Position numbers and translations under genes: made by a program
The notes under the pieces: model-generated
Seen by the model: the letters and a program-made list of their open reading frames with translations, nothing else
Told to the model about the DNA's origin: nothing
Databases searched by the model: none
Shown: piece by piece, positions 45,657-56,489 of the stretch
Numbering within the stretch: position 1 is the first letter of the stretch
Layout of the letters: each line of letters starts with the position of its first letter
DNA from: a virus
IMG/VR virus record: IMGVR_UViG_3300043446_003158
Location: 1 to 64,000 of that record
Strand: one strand, 5' to 3'
Length of the DNA stretch: 64,000 bases

Positions 45657-48600
45657 TTATTTACTATCTATTTTTAAGTTAAGTTCTTTAATTGCTTCAA
45701 TCAATAAAGCAACCAAATTAGAATATGCAACTGATTTAACTTCATAATTTTCTGTTTTTTTCTTAGGGTACACTACATCAGGAACAATCTTTTCAATTTC
45801 TTGAGCTATAAGTCCTATTTGATGATCTCCACTATCTGTGCGATCAAATTCGACTCCACGTAACATTAGAACTTTATCTAAAGCATTTTCTATAGTTTTA
45901 ACATTTATTTTTAATATTTCATCGGAATTTGCCGTTAATGTTCCACCAGCAACAAGATTTCCTGTCGATGGATTAAATGTAAGTTTTGTTGATGATACAT
46001 AAGCAGTTTGTGCAGCTCCAGCAGTAACAGAAAGAATACCGACATACCAATTTGAATTTGTAGTTGTATCATCATATATTGTTACAGATCCGCTAGCATT
46101 TATGTTTGATAATTTAGATCCATCACCATAATAAGAAGTTGCACTAACAATTCCCAAAGAACCATAGAATGTAATTGCAGAACCAACTTGCATTACTTGA
46201 GTTGTTTTATCAAATGTTAAATTTGCAGATGCTCCAGCAGAATTATTATCATTAAATATAATTTGCTTATCAGATCCAGCAACAGGTCCTATTGTTCCCT
46301 GCAAACCTTGAAGTCCTTGTGTTCCCTGAACACCTTGAAGTCCTTGGGTTCCCTGAATTCCTTGAAGTCCTTGAGTTCCTTGAACACCCTGATCACCCTG
46401 GAGTCCTTGGGTTCCCTGAACTCCCTGCAATCCTTGTATTCCCTGATCACCCTGGAGTCCTTGTGTTCCTTGAACTCCCTGATCACCCTGGAGTCCTTGG
46501 GTTCCCTGAACACCTTGAAGTCCTTGAACTCCCTGTAAACCTTGTGTTCCCTGAACTCCCTGCAATCCTTGTGTTCCTTGAACTCCTTGGACACCTTGAA
46601 GTCCTTGAGTGCCTTGAACACCTTGGAGTCCTTGTGTTCCTTGAACTCCCTGATCACCCTGGAGTCCTTGTGTTCCTTGAACTCCCTGTAAACCTTGAGT
46701 ACCTTGAACACCTTGAAGTCCTTGGGTTCCTTGTGTTCCTTGAACTCCCTGTAAACCTTGAGTACCTTGAACACCTTGAAGTCCTTGGGTTCCTTGTGTT
46801 CCTTGAACTCCCTGTAAACCTTGAGTACCTTGAACACCTTGAAGTCCTTGGGTTCCTTGAACACCTTGATCACCTTGAAGTCCTTGGATTCCTTGAACTC
46901 CCTGCAATCCTTGAGTTCCTTGAGTTCCTTGAGTTCCTTGTGTTCCTTGTAAACCTTGGGTTCCTTGAACTCCTTGGACACCTTGAAGTCCTTGAGTGCC
47001 TTGAACACCTTGGAGTCCTTGTGTTCCTTGAACTCCCTGATCACCCTGGAGTCCTTGAGTGCCTTGAGTCCCCTGCAAACCTTGAGTTCCCTGAACTCCT
47101 TGAAGTCCTTGAGTACCTTGAGTACCTTGATCACCTTGAAGTCCTTGAAGTCCTTGAAGTCCTTGAGTACCTTGAACTCCCTGCAATCCTTGAGTTCCTT
47201 GAGTTCCTTGAACACCTTGGAGTCCTTGAGTACCTTGAACTCCCTGCAATCCTTGAGTTCCTTGAGTTCCTTGGAGTCCTTGAGTACCTTGAACTCCTTG
47301 TAAACCTTGAAGTCCTTGTGTTCCCTGAACACCTTGAAGTCCTTGTGTTCCTTGAACTCCCTGTAAACCTTGAGTACCTTGAAATCCATCAACACCTATA
47401 ACACCATCTTGCCCACGAAGACCTTGTAATCCTTGTAACCCAGCAGCATAAGGAGTAGTCCAAGAAACTCCAGCGCCAGTAGAAATAAGAACTGATCCAG
47501 CAGCGCCTACATTATTATAAATGTCCTTTAATGTAGAATTCAGTTCAATAGGACCTTCAAAAAGGAAGTTTCCAGTACCATCAATTTGTGCTCTTACTGC
47601 AGCAGAACTAGCATCAACAAAACGAAGACTTGGTGTTGATGTATTGCCATAAACATCAATATACCAAGAAGTAGCATTATCAGTTGCTCTACCAAAACTT
47701 AACTGACCACCTTCACTACCCGTATCAACTCTACCTGCTTTGATTTCTCCACCATTAAAGTTAAGAGATGTATCACTAACTTGCATTCCACCAGCAGCAA
47801 GCCTTACACCATTAGGAATTGTTAAAGTTCCAATACCAAGAGCATAGTTAAATGCCCAAGCATCAGTGTTCAATCCAGTGAAAGTACCAGACTTGAACCA
47901 CATTAATTGCTTATAAGTATCTGGAGTTATTTCTCCACCAGAATTAAAATTAACTAATGGACTACCTTCAGTGGATGCAATCGCAATACCACCAGTGTTT
48001 GCAGTGGTATCTGTAGAAACATCATTACCAAATGCATCTGTTATTACACCAACTACAATATCCTTATCTTTGATTCTAAGTTCATTAGATACAATATATG
48101 ATGATGTACCTCCGATAGTAATATTACCACCAACATAAAGATTAGATCCATCAAAAGTTAAATTACCAGAACCAGTAGGATTGTTGGAGCCATCTTTATA
48201 AACAATTTGATTGGCAGATCCTGCTACAGGTCCAGTTTGTCCTTGAACTCCCTGTAAACCTTGTGTTCCTTGAACTCCCTGCAATCCTTGTGTTCCCTGA
48301 ACACCTTGAACTCCTTGTAAACCTTGAGTACCTTGAACACCTTGAAGTCCTTGAGTACCTTGAGTACCTTGTAAACCTTGGGTTCCTTGAACTCCTTGTA
48401 GTCCTTGGATGCCCTGAACACCCTGAACACCTTGAAGTCCTTGTGCTCCTTGTGTTCCTTGTAAACCTTGGGTTCCTTGAACTCCTTGAAGTCCTTGAGT
48501 ACCTTGAACTCCTTGAAGTCCTTGGGTGCCTTGAACACCCTGAACACCTTGAAGTCCTTGTGCTCCTTGTGTTCCTTGTAAACCTTGGGTTCCTTGTACT

Positions 48601-51600
48601 CCTTGATCTCCTTGAAGTCCTTGAGTGCCTTGAGTCCCCTGCAAACCTTGAGTTCCCTGAACTCCTTGAAGTCCTTGAGTACCTTGAGTACCTTGATCAC
48701 CTTGAAGTCCTTGAGTACCTTGAACTCCTTGTAAACCTTGAGTACCTTGAACACCTTGAAGTCCTTGGGTTCCTTGAACACCTTGATCACCTTGAAGTCC
48801 TTGAGTACCTTGAACTCCCTGCAATCCTTGAGTTCCTTGAGTTCCTTGTGTTCCTTGTAAACCTTGGGTTCCTTGAGTCCCTTGCCCACCTGAACCTTGA
48901 GTCCCCTGCAAACCTTGAGTTCCTTGTACTCCTTGATCTCCTTGAAGTCCTTGAGTGCCTTGAGTCCCCTGCAAACCTTGAGTTCCCTGAACTCCTTGAA
49001 GTCCTTGAGTACCTTGAGTACCTTGATCACCTTGAAGTCCTTGAGTACCTTGAACTCCCTGCAATCCTTGAGTACCTTGTGTTCCTTGTAAACCTTGGGT
49101 TCCTTGAGTCCCTTGCCCACCTGAACCTTGAATTCCTTGTAAACCTTGAGTTCCTTGTACTCCTTGATCTCCTTGAAGACCTTGAAGACCTTGAACACCC
49201 TGATTACTTAAACCTTGAAGACCTTGAACACCCTGATCACCTTGAAGCCCTTGAGTTCCCTGAACTCCTTGATTACCGGATCCTTGAACTCCCTGTAAAC
49301 CTTGATCACCTTGGAGTCCTTGTGTTCCTTGAGGTCCTTGCGATCCAACACCTTGAAGTCCTTGCAGTCCTTGGGTTCCTTGAACTCCCTGTAATCCTTG
49401 AGTACCCTGAACTCCTTGATTACTTAAACCTTGAATTCCCTGATCACCTTGCAATCCTTGGATTCCCTGATCACCCTGAAGTCCTTGTGTTCCTTGAACA
49501 CCCTGAACACCTTGATTACTTAATCCTTGAACACCTTGGATTCCTTGATCACCTTGAAGTCCTTGAGTACCTTGAACTCCTTGATTACTTAATCCCTGAA
49601 CACCTTGAATTCCTTGATCACCTTGAAGTCCTTGAGTTCCCTGAACACCTTGATTACTTAAACCTTGAATACCTTGTAGTCCTTGTGTACCTTGAAGACC
49701 TTGAATTCCCTGTCTTCCCTGCAACCCTTGAGTTCCTTGGAATCCCTGAACACCTTGTAAACCTTGAGTACCTTGATTTCCTTGAGGTCCTTGATCTCCA
49801 ACATCTCCAGTTCTAGCAAACGTGATAATAACATCATCATTATCACTAAAATAAGTACTACTACCAACAATAAAATTACAGTTTACATCCCAATATCCAG
49901 TTTGCAGTTCAGCTCCTGGTCCTCCACCTTGACCAGTTATTGAATTTATTGTAAATAAAGCAAATACAGAAGAATCAAATTTTTTAGAGATTCTAAAATG
50001 TCCCTTTATTACAGAACTAGAATCATTAATAGTTGTTAAAAATGATTGTATATCAGTTGAATTATCATCAAGATTATCAATATACATTGAATCTGATAAT
50101 TTATAATCACTATTATTAAACTTTAATCTACCAGTTCCAGGGTCAGAATTATCATAATCAGACTCAAAAGTATAATCAAAACTAGCTCCACCAAAATTAC
50201 CATCTCTACCTCTTGGTCCTTGAGTTCCTTGAAGTCCTTGTGTTGCTTGAGTTCCTTGAGTTCCTTGAGTTCCAGAACCTTGAATTCCCTGGAATCCTTG
50301 CAATCCTTGTGTCCCCTGTGTTCCTTGAATTCCTTGATTACTTAATCCTTGAACACCTTGGATTCCTTGATCACCTTGAAGTCCTTGAGTACCTTGAACT
50401 CCTTGATTACTTAATCCCTGAACACCTTGAATTCCTTGATCACCCTGAAGTCCTTGAATACCTTGAGTTCCTTGAGTACCTTGGTCACCTTGCAATCCTT
50501 GAATTCCTTGAATTCCTTGATCACCTTGCAATCCTTGAATTCCCTGAATTCCTTGATCACCTTGCAATCCTTGGATTCCTTGATTACCTTGCAATCCTTG
50601 GATTCCTTGGTCACCCTGAAGTCCTTGAGTTCCTTGTCTTCCTTGAATACCTTGATTACCCTGAGATCCTGTATTTCCTACACTTCCACGAAATCCTTGA
50701 GTACCCTGAAGTCCTTGAGAACCTTGATTACTTAATCCTTGAATACCTTGAATTCCTTGATCACCCTGGAGTCCTTGTGTTCCTTGATCACCCTGAAGTC
50801 CTTGGGTTCCTTGAGTTCCTTGAACTCCCTGTAAACCTTGAGTTCCTTGGTCACCTTGAAGTCCTTGAGTACCTTGAACTCCTTGAGTACCCTGAAGTCC
50901 TTGAGAACCTTGATTGCCAGAACCTTGAACACCTTGAGTTCCTTGATCACCTTGAAGTCCTTGAGTTCCTTGTGTTCCTTGAACACCTTGATTACCAGAT
51001 CCCTGAACACCTTGAGTGCCTTGAACTCCTTGTAAACCTTGAGTTCCTTGAACTCCCTGTAATCCTTGAGTACCTTGAACACCTTGAAGTCCTTGGGTTC
51101 CTTGAACACCTTGAAGTCCTTGCGTTCCCTGAACTCCTTGATTACCAGATCCTTGAACACCTTGAGTTCCTTGGCCACCTTGAAGTCCTTGTGTTCCTTG
51201 AACTCCCTGCAATCCTTGAGTTCCTTGATCACCTTGAAGTCCTTGAGTTCCCTGTAATCCTTGAGTACCTTGAACTCCTTGAAATCCTTGTATTCCTTGA
51301 ACACCTTGATCACCCTGAAGTCCTTGAGTACCCTGAACTCCTTGATTACTTAAACCCTGCAATCCTTGAGTGCCTTGAGGTCCTCTAACAGTTCCAACAT
51401 CATTCCAAATAGATCCATCAAAAACCCATAAATTTCCAGTATCCGAAGCAATAACACCATCACCAGTTCCTGGAGGATACCATGAATAGATAGTGTCATT
51501 ATTTGTTAATGTTGTAGATCCAACAGAAGTAGTTTTTGATGGTACTGATCCAACAATAGTAACTGAAGTTCCAGCATCACCTTTATCACCTTTTTGCCCC

Positions 51601-54600
51601 AAAACACCTTGAGTTCCCTGTAAACCTTGAGTTCCTTGAATTCCCTGATTACTTAAACCTTGGACACCTTGGATTCCTTGGTCACCTTGTAATCCTTGGA
51701 TACCTTGAGTTCCCTGTAACCCTTGAGTTCCTTGAACTCCCTGATCACCCTGAAGTCCTTGAGTACCTTGAACTCCTTGATTACTTAAACCTTGAACACC
51801 TTGAGTTCCTTGAACTCCCTGTAAACCTTGAGTTCCTTGGTCACCTTGAAGTCCTTGAATTCCTTGAGTACCTTGATTACCAGATCCTTGAACACCTTGA
51901 GTTCCTTGAACTCCCTGTAAACCTTGAGTTCCTTGAGTACCTTGATTACCAGATCCTTGAACACCTTGAGTTCCTTGGTCACCTTGAAGTCCTTGTGTCC
52001 CTTGAGTTCCCTGTCCACCAGAACCTTGAATTCCCTGTAAACCTTGAGTTCCTTGAACCCCCTGATCACCTTGCAATCCTTGAATTCCCTGAGTTCCCTG
52101 TCCACCAAAACCTTGAATTCCCTGTAAACCTTGAGTTCCTTGAACTCCTTGCAAACCTTGAGTACCTTGGGTTCCTTGGTCACCCTGAAGTCCTTGAGTA
52201 CCTTGAACTCCTTGATCACCTTGAAGTCCTTGAATTCCCTGATCACCCTGAAGTCCTTGTGTTCCTTGAGTTCCTTGAACACCTTGAAGTCCTTGAGTAC
52301 CTTGAACTCCTTGATCACCTTGAAGTCCTTGAGTACCTTGAACTCCTTGATCACCTTGAAGTCCTTGTGTTCCTTGATCACCTTGAAGTCCTTGAGTACC
52401 TTGAACTCCTTGATCACCTTGAAGTCCTTGAACTCCCTGTAAACCTTGTGTTCCCTGAACTCCCTGTAAACCTTGAGTACCTTGAACTCCTTGATCACCT
52501 TGAAGTCCTTGTGTTCCCTGAGTGCCTTGAGCACCAGAAGTTCCAGTGGCAGAAAATGTTATTGATTTTGGAGCAGAAGCTTTAGTTGTAATTGCAATTC
52601 CAGGACCAGCAATAAACTCAACAGTATCTTCACCAACAGCTTCTAATGTATCTTGACCAGCAACGTTCCAAGTTTTAAAGCTACTACCCAACTCAACAAA
52701 TACTTCACCACCACCAAGACTTGTAACCGCAAATCCAGTAGTTTTGTCAAATCTTATAGCACTTACATTAGATACAACATCACTATTGTTACTACCAGAA
52801 TATCCATTTCTAGTGCTAACAGTTAAAGCTGGTGCAGATGTTCCTTGAATACCCTGAAATCCTTGCAATCCAACACCTTGAACTCCCTGCAATCCTTGAG
52901 TTCCCTGTACTCCTTGATCCCCCTGAAGTCCTTGAGTACCTTGAACTCCCTGCAATCCTTGAGTTCCTTGAATTCCCTGATCACCCTGAAGTCCTTGTGT
53001 TCCTTGAGTTCCTTGAGTTCCTTGAACACCTTGAAGTCCTTGAGTACCTTGAACTCCTTGATCACCTTGAAGTCCTTGTGTTCCTTGATCACCTTGAAGT
53101 CCTTGTGTTCCTTGAACTCCCTGCAATCCTTGAGTTCCTTGAACTCCTTGGTCACCTTGAAGTCCTTGAGTACCTTGAACTCCTTGAAGTCCTTGTGTTC
53201 CTTGTAAACCTTGAAGTCCTTGTGTTCCTTGAACACCTTGATTACTTAAACCTTGAATTCCCTGAACTCCTTGATCACCCTGGAGTCCTTGAGTTCCTTG
53301 AACTCCCTGCAATCCTTGAGTTCCTTGTGTTCCTTGTAAACCTTGGGTTCCTTGAGTTCCTTGAACTCCTTGATTTCCTTGGAGTCCTTGAGTACCTTGA
53401 ACACCTTGATTACCCTGAAGTCCTTGAGTACCTTGTAATCCTTGGGTTCCTTGTAATCCTTGTGTTCCTTGAACTCCTTGATCACCCTGAAGTCCTTGAG
53501 TACCTTGAGTTCCTTGAATTCCTTGTAATCCCTGAGTTCCTTGAACTCCTTGATTTCCTTGGAGTCCTTGAGTACCTTGAACTCCTTGATCCCCCTGAAG
53601 TCCTTGAATACCTTGAACTCCTTGATTACTTAAACCTTGTAATCCTTGAGTACCTTGCGGACCTCTAATATTTCCAACATCATTCCAAACTGGTGTTGTT
53701 GAATCATATACCCACAAATTTCCAGTATCTGAAGCAATAACACCATCACCAGTTGAAGCAGGATACCAAGAATAAACAGTATCATTATTAGTTAAAGTAG
53801 ATGATCCAATAGAAGTAGTTTTTGAAGGTACTGATCCAATAATTTTAACGGATGTTCCTGTGTCACCTTTATCACCTTTTTGCCCTAAAATTCCTTGTAT
53901 TCCTTGAAGTCCTTGAACTCCTTGATTACTTAAACCTTGAACACCTTGAATTCCTTGATTACCCTGAAGTCCTTGTGTTCCTTGAGTTCCTTGAACACCT
54001 TGAAGTCCTTGAGTACCTTGAACACCTTGAATTCCTTGATCACCCTGAAGTCCTTGAGTACCTTGAGTTCCTTGATTACCCTGTGTTCCTTGAACTCCTT
54101 GATCACCCTGAAGTCCTTGAGTTCCTTGTGTTCCTTGAGTACTTTGAGTTCCTTGTAAACCTTGAATCCCTTGAATACCTTGTTCACCTTGAAGACCTTG
54201 GATTCCTTGATTACCCTGAAGTCCTTGAGTTCCTTGATTACCCTGAAGTCCTTGAGTTCCTTGATTACCCTGAAGTCCTTGAGTTCCCTGAACTCCTTGA
54301 TTACCGGATCCTTGAACTCCCTGTAAACCTTGAGTACCTTGAGTACCTTGAGTTCCCTGTATTCCTTGATCACCTTGAAGTCCTTGTGTTCCTTGAACAC
54401 CTTGATTACTTAAACCTTGAATTCCCTGAACTCCTTGATCACCCTGGAGTCCTTGAGTTCCTTGAACTCCCTGCAATCCTTGAGTTCCTTGTGTTCCTTG
54501 TAAACCTTGGGTTCCTTGAGTTCCTTGCCCACCACTAAATCCTTGAACACCTTGAACACCTTGCTCACCTTGGAGTCCTTGTGTTCCTTGATTTCCTTGA

Positions 54601-54950
54601 GTTCCTTGAGTTCCTTGAGTTCCTTGCCCACCACTAAATCCTTGAACACCTTGCTCACCTTGGAGTCCTTGTGTTCCTTGAACGCCTTGACCTGCAAATT
54701 CACCAGATAATCCTTGAATACCTTGTTCACCTTGAAGACCTTGGATTCCTTGGTCACCTTTACCAACAAATCCTCCAGATAAACCTTGAGTTCCCTGTTC
54801 ACCAATAGATCCATCAGATCCTTTTTGTCCCTGCAATCCTTGAGTGCCTTGAGCACCAGAACTACTGGCAACTATTTTTACAGCATTTTCTTGGCCGACC
54901 CTAACGGTTGGTTGATTTCCAGAATTTACACGAACCCGTATGTCTGCCAT
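45657..54950 (-). CDS. Giant collagen-like tail fibre with C-terminal peptidase S74 chaperone
   Basis: The 3097-residue product is mostly Gly-X-Gln triplets ([13 protein letters not shown]), with hardly any proline. Five non-collagen islands break it, near residues 357-430, 703-805, 1117-1188, 1578-1718 and 2238-2510. Islands 1 and 3 are near copies ([17 protein letters not shown]...). The last about 100 residues, from [28 protein letters not shown] through [18 protein letters not shown], form the endosialidase chaperone (peptidase S74), which folds trimers and then cuts itself off. It is surely a trimeric long fibre. The 9-bp DNA repeats make false long frames on both strands. Confidence 0.9.
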   Translation of the reverse strand: MADIRVRVNSGNQPTVRVGQENAVKIVASSSGAQGTQGLQGQKGSDGSIGEQGTQGLSGGFVGKGDQGIQGLQGEQGIQGLSGEFAGQGVQGTQGLQGEQGVQGFSGGQGTQGTQGTQGNQGTQGLQGEQGVQGVQGFSGGQGTQGTQGLQGTQGTQGLQGVQGTQGLQGDQGVQGIQGLSNQGVQGTQGLQGDQGIQGTQGTQGTQGLQGVQGSGNQGVQGTQGLQGNQGTQGLQGNQGTQGLQGNQGIQGLQGEQGIQGIQGLQGTQSTQGTQGTQGLQGDQGVQGTQGNQGTQGTQGLQGDQGIQGVQGTQGLQGVQGTQGTQGLQGNQGIQGVQGLSNQGVQGLQGIQGILGQKGDKGDTGTSVKIIGSVPSKTTSIGSSTLTNNDTVYSWYPASTGDGVIASDTGNLWVYDSTTPVWNDVGNIRGPQGTQGLQGLSNQGVQGIQGLQGDQGVQGTQGLQGNQGVQGTQGLQGIQGTQGTQGLQGDQGVQGTQGLQGTQGLQGTQGLQGNQGVQGTQGLQGNQGVQGTQGTQGLQGTQGTQGLQGVQGTQGLQGDQGVQGIQGLSNQGVQGTQGLQGLQGTQGLQGVQGTQGLQGDQGVQGTQGLQGVQGTQGLQGDQGTQGLQGDQGVQGTQGLQGVQGTQGTQGTQGLQGDQGIQGTQGLQGVQGTQGLQGDQGVQGTQGLQGVQGVGLQGFQGIQGTSAPALTVSTRNGYSGSNNSDVVSNVSAIRFDKTTGFAVTSLGGGEVFVELGSSFKTWNVAGQDTLEAVGEDTVEFIAGPGIAITTKASAPKSITFSATGTSGAQGTQGTQGLQGDQGVQGTQGLQGVQGTQGLQGVQGLQGDQGVQGTQGLQGDQGTQGLQGDQGVQGTQGLQGDQGVQGTQGLQGVQGTQGTQGLQGDQGIQGLQGDQGVQGTQGLQGDQGTQGTQGLQGVQGTQGLQGIQGFGGQGTQGIQGLQGDQGVQGTQGLQGIQGSGGQGTQGTQGLQGDQGTQGVQGSGNQGTQGTQGLQGVQGTQGVQGSGNQGTQGIQGLQGDQGTQGLQGVQGTQGVQGLSNQGVQGTQGLQGDQGVQGTQGLQGTQGIQGLQGDQGIQGVQGLSNQGIQGTQGLQGTQGVLGQKGDKGDAGTSVTIVGSVPSKTTSVGSTTLTNNDTIYSWYPPGTGDGVIASDTGNLWVFDGSIWNDVGTVRGPQGTQGLQGLSNQGVQGTQGLQGDQGVQGIQGFQGVQGTQGLQGTQGLQGDQGTQGLQGVQGTQGLQGGQGTQGVQGSGNQGVQGTQGLQGVQGTQGLQGVQGTQGLQGVQGTQGLQGVQGTQGVQGSGNQGVQGTQGTQGLQGDQGTQGVQGSGNQGSQGLQGTQGVQGTQGLQGDQGTQGLQGVQGTQGTQGLQGDQGTQGLQGDQGIQGIQGLSNQGSQGLQGTQGFRGSVGNTGSQGNQGIQGRQGTQGLQGDQGIQGLQGNQGIQGLQGDQGIQGIQGLQGDQGIQGIQGLQGDQGTQGTQGIQGLQGDQGIQGVQGLSNQGVQGTQGLQGDQGIQGVQGLSNQGIQGTQGTQGLQGFQGIQGSGTQGTQGTQATQGLQGTQGPRGRDGNFGGASFDYTFESDYDNSDPGTGRLKFNNSDYKLSDSMYIDNLDDNSTDIQSFLTTINDSSSVIKGHFRISKKFDSSVFALFTINSITGQGGGPGAELQTGYWDVNCNFIVGSSTYFSDNDDVIITFARTGDVGDQGPQGNQGTQGLQGVQGFQGTQGLQGRQGIQGLQGTQGLQGIQGLSNQGVQGTQGLQGDQGIQGVQGLSNQGVQGTQGLQGDQGIQGVQGLSNQGVQGVQGTQGLQGDQGIQGLQGDQGIQGLSNQGVQGTQGLQGVQGTQGLQGLQGVGSQGPQGTQGLQGDQGLQGVQGSGNQGVQGTQGLQGDQGVQGLQGLSNQGVQGLQGLQGDQGVQGTQGLQGIQGSGGQGTQGTQGLQGTQGTQGLQGVQGTQGLQGDQGTQGTQGLQGVQGTQGLQGTQGTQGLQGDQGVQGTQGLQGTQGSGGQGTQGTQGLQGTQGTQGTQGLQGVQGTQGLQGDQGVQGTQGLQGVQGTQGLQGVQGTQGLQGDQGTQGTQGLQGVQGTQGLQGTQGTQGLQGDQGVQGTQGLQGTQGAQGLQGVQGVQGTQGLQGVQGTQGLQGVQGTQGLQGTQGAQGLQGVQGVQGIQGLQGVQGTQGLQGTQGTQGLQGVQGTQGLQGVQGVQGTQGLQGVQGTQGLQGVQGQTGPVAGSANQIVYKDGSNNPTGSGNLTFDGSNLYVGGNITIGGTSSYIVSNELRIKDKDIVVGVITDAFGNDVSTDTTANTGGIAIASTEGSPLVNFNSGGEITPDTYKQLMWFKSGTFTGLNTDAWAFNYALGIGTLTIPNGVRLAAGGMQVSDTSLNFNGGEIKAGRVDTGSEGGQLSFGRATDNATSWYIDVYGNTSTPSLRFVDASSAAVRAQIDGTGNFLFEGPIELNSTLKDIYNNVGAAGSVLISTGAGVSWTTPYAAGLQGLQGLRGQDGVIGVDGFQGTQGLQGVQGTQGLQGVQGTQGLQGLQGVQGTQGLQGTQGTQGLQGVQGTQGLQGVQGTQGTQGLQGVQGTQGLQGLQGLQGDQGTQGTQGLQGVQGTQGLQGTQGTQGLQGDQGVQGTQGLQGVQGTQGLQGVQGVQGTQGLQGTQGTQGTQGTQGLQGVQGIQGLQGDQGVQGTQGLQGVQGTQGLQGVQGTQGTQGLQGVQGTQGLQGVQGTQGTQGLQGVQGTQGLQGVQGTQGLQGDQGVQGTQGLQGVQGTQGLQGVQGVQGTQGLQGVQGTQGLQGVQGLQGVQGTQGLQGDQGVQGTQGLQGDQGIQGLQGVQGTQGLQGDQGVQGTQGLQGIQGTQGLQGVQGTQGLQGLQGTIGPVAGSDKQIIFNDNNSAGASANLTFDKTTQVMQVGSAITFYGSLGIVSATSYYGDGSKLSNINASGSVTIYDDTTTNSNWYVGILSVTAGAAQTAYVSSTKLTFNPSTGNLVAGGTLTANSDEILKINVKTIENALDKVLMLRGVEFDRTDSGDHQIGLIAQEIEKIVPDVVYPKKKTENYEVKSVAYSNLVALLIEAIKELNLKIDSK
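46681..46856 (-). repeat. 63-bp tandem repeat, about 2.8 copies
   Basis: A 63-bp unit (21 codons, seven Gly-X-Gln triplets) begins at 46681, 46744 and 46807, the last copy partial, with no differences seen by eye. Such exact repeats inside the collagen-like gene allow slippage and length change. Confidence 0.7.
54209..54290 (-). repeat. 27-bp tandem repeat, three copies
   Basis: A 27-bp unit containing GATTACCCTGAAGTCC on the plus strand is repeated three times in a row, encoding nine residues each. It lies near the N-terminal side of the collagen-like protein. Confidence 0.7.
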
Positions 54951-54996
54951 TAGATGATTTCTCTCGCTGATAAATCAAAAAATTCTCTGTTATGTA

Positions 54997-55007
54997 TATT
55001 TATTTAA
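54997..55007 (-). promoter_or_regulatory. Candidate late promoter for the collagen-like fibre
   Basis: TTAAATAAATA on the minus strand, 47 nt before the fibre ATG and overlapping the HNH stop codon. The same 11 bases precede the HNH gene. It resembles the T4 late element TATAAATA. Confidence 0.4.
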
Positions 55008-55375
55008 GTACAATTATTCCTCCTCAATCTATATGGATACAATTCTTTTACTTGTTTTTTAGTAATCCAATCACTTATTTTATTATATTTGTTCTCCGAA
55101 AAAAACTCTTTTTTAAAAAACCATTCATCCCATTTTTTATGTCCTTTATCATGATTACAAGTTTTACAACAACAAACAATATTAGTTGAAACGTCAAGTC
55201 CACCAAACGATTGAGGAATTACATGATCTAATGTAATATCAGTTTTAGATCCACAATAAGCACACTCATAATTCCATTTTTCTTTTATTGCTTCTTTCCA
55301 AATTTTTTTTGCTTTATTTGATGAAGTAGTTTCAAGATTGTACAAATAACATTCGGAAGAATGAAACAATTCCAT
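55004..55375 (-). CDS. HNH endonuclease
   Basis: The 123-residue protein has CAYCGSKTDITLDHVIPQSFGG (CxxC, then DHV), followed by NIVCCCKTCNHDKG with a second Cys pair and the Asn-His-Asp end of an HNH site with a structural zinc. Free-standing HNH enzymes are often homing endonucleases. It sits between the collagen-like fibre gene and a 45-codon frame and has no intron partner visible. Confidence 0.85.
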   Translation of the reverse strand: MELFHSSECYLYNLETTSSNKAKKIWKEAIKEKWNYECAYCGSKTDITLDHVIPQSFGGLDVSTNIVCCCKTCNHDKGHKKWDEWFFKKEFFSENKYNKISDWITKKQVKELYPYRLRRNNCT

Positions 55376-55396
55376 AAAGAAAATATAACTTATACT

Positions 55397-55407
55397 TATT
55401 TATTTAA
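55397..55407 (-). promoter_or_regulatory. Candidate late promoter for the HNH gene
   Basis: TTAAATAAATA on the minus strand, 22 nt before the HNH ATG, identical to the 11-mer at 54997-55007. It overlaps the stop codon of the 45-codon frame. Confidence 0.35.
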
Positions 55408-55537
55408 TCTTTAATAGTATTTTTGCAGTTTCTTTTAGAGTTATAAAAATATAATGAAACTCTTCATAATAAGTAATGTCAGAATCTCTTTCTAAAAAAA
55501 ATTTAAAATTTTGAATATATTTTTTATAATAATGCAT
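55400..55537 (-). CDS. Possible small protein (45 aa)
   Basis: ATG 55537 opens a frame with product MHYYKKYIQNFKFFLERDSD..., rich in Tyr, Phe, Lys and Ile. It overlaps the end of the exostosin-like gene by 14 nt. AT-rich DNA makes such frames by chance less often than GC-rich DNA, since stops are AT-rich, so it is possible but unproven. Unknown family. Confidence 0.4.
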   Translation of the reverse strand: MHYYKKYIQNFKFFLERDSDITYYEEFHYIFITLKETAKILLKIK

Positions 55538-56489
55538 CTTTAACTTTATTTGCAATTTGATTCATTAAATTGTTCCACCAATTTAAATTTTTTTCTTGCA
55601 TTTCTTGCAATTTTTCAGGATATTTTAATAGGTTATTACATTTAACTACAGCATCTTCCCAAGAACTTGCATATAACCAAGGAGGATGTTCTAAAAAGTT
55701 AAATACGATTGATATTTCATTTGGAAATCTTTCAACAACAACAGGTATTGCTCCACAAATAGTACATTCATAATTCCTAAAACAATTTAATGATGTATTA
55801 CCTCTCCCACACGGAACAAATATAGAATTATTATAGAGATCAACCAACTGTTTTTTACTTACTCCACTTTCTTTAAAAATATAATTGTCAACATTAGATG
55901 AAAATATATCAATCATCTTCCCCCTATCAGTTGTTGGAAGCCATTTTTCATACGTAAAATCATAATAATAAAATTGATAGTCTTTTATAGCACCAACAAA
56001 AGACCAATTTAACTTTCTATTACACATAGGTATTATATCATTTTTGTTAATATGAGTATCATTTAAATATCCAAGAGGCATGTGAATTAAATTTTCAAAT
56101 TTTGGGATACCTGTTCCAAATTGAACATTTCTAAATTCACTATGATTATGCTGCCTTAACATTAAATTGCAGTGCAAAGAAAGACTATTATGTATCTCCA
56201 AATTTTCGTGAGAATATTCGTCAGACAATTGAATTATAACCTTAGGTTTTATTTTTAAAACACATTCCAAGGTTTCTTCATATGTTGGCATATATCCCCA
56301 TTCATATTTTTTAGGATCTCTACAACTATAAACAAAAACATCAAATTGTTTTTCCGAATTTCTAACTTGTTCTAAATCTAAAAAATATATACTTTTTTCA
56401 ATTTCTTTTGGTAAAATACTATTCATAATGAAATCATATTCCCACACTTCTTCCCTACAATTTCTGGAAAAAAATAATACGTTAATCAT
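55524..56489 (-). CDS. Exostosin-like glycosyltransferase
   Basis: The 321-residue protein has KLNWSFVGAIKDYQF mid-chain, then SIFVPCGRGNTSLNCFRNYECTICGAIPVVVERFP, the signature of exostosin-family (GT47-like) enzymes, with HPPWLYASSWEDAVVKC after it. It lies 8 bp overlapped with the halogenase-like gene, apart from the main glycan island, on the far side of the fibre genes. The target could be the fibre or a host glycan. Confidence 0.75.
   Translation of the reverse strand: MINVLFFSRNCREEVWEYDFIMNSILPKEIEKSIYFLDLEQVRNSEKQFDVFVYSCRDPKKYEWGYMPTYEETLECVLKIKPKVIIQLSDEYSHENLEIHNSLSLHCNLMLRQHNHSEFRNVQFGTGIPKFENLIHMPLGYLNDTHINKNDIIPMCNRKLNWSFVGAIKDYQFYYYDFTYEKWLPTTDRGKMIDIFSSNVDNYIFKESGVSKKQLVDLYNNSIFVPCGRGNTSLNCFRNYECTICGAIPVVVERFPNEISIVFNFLEHPPWLYASSWEDAVVKCNNLLKYPEKLQEMQEKNLNWWNNLMNQIANKVKDALL

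Noticed and set aside
46289-54871. Many long frames on both strands (up to 517 codons) in the collagen-like gene
   Set aside because: They are by-products of the 9-bp periodic DNA repeat; their products are Leu/Glu/Pro or Lys/Glu/Phe low-complexity chains, and the true frame has a start, islands and an S74 end.
45657-54950. CRISPR-like array impression from dense short repeats
   Set aside because: Repeats are 9-63 bp with no unique spacers and are in-frame collagen triplets.
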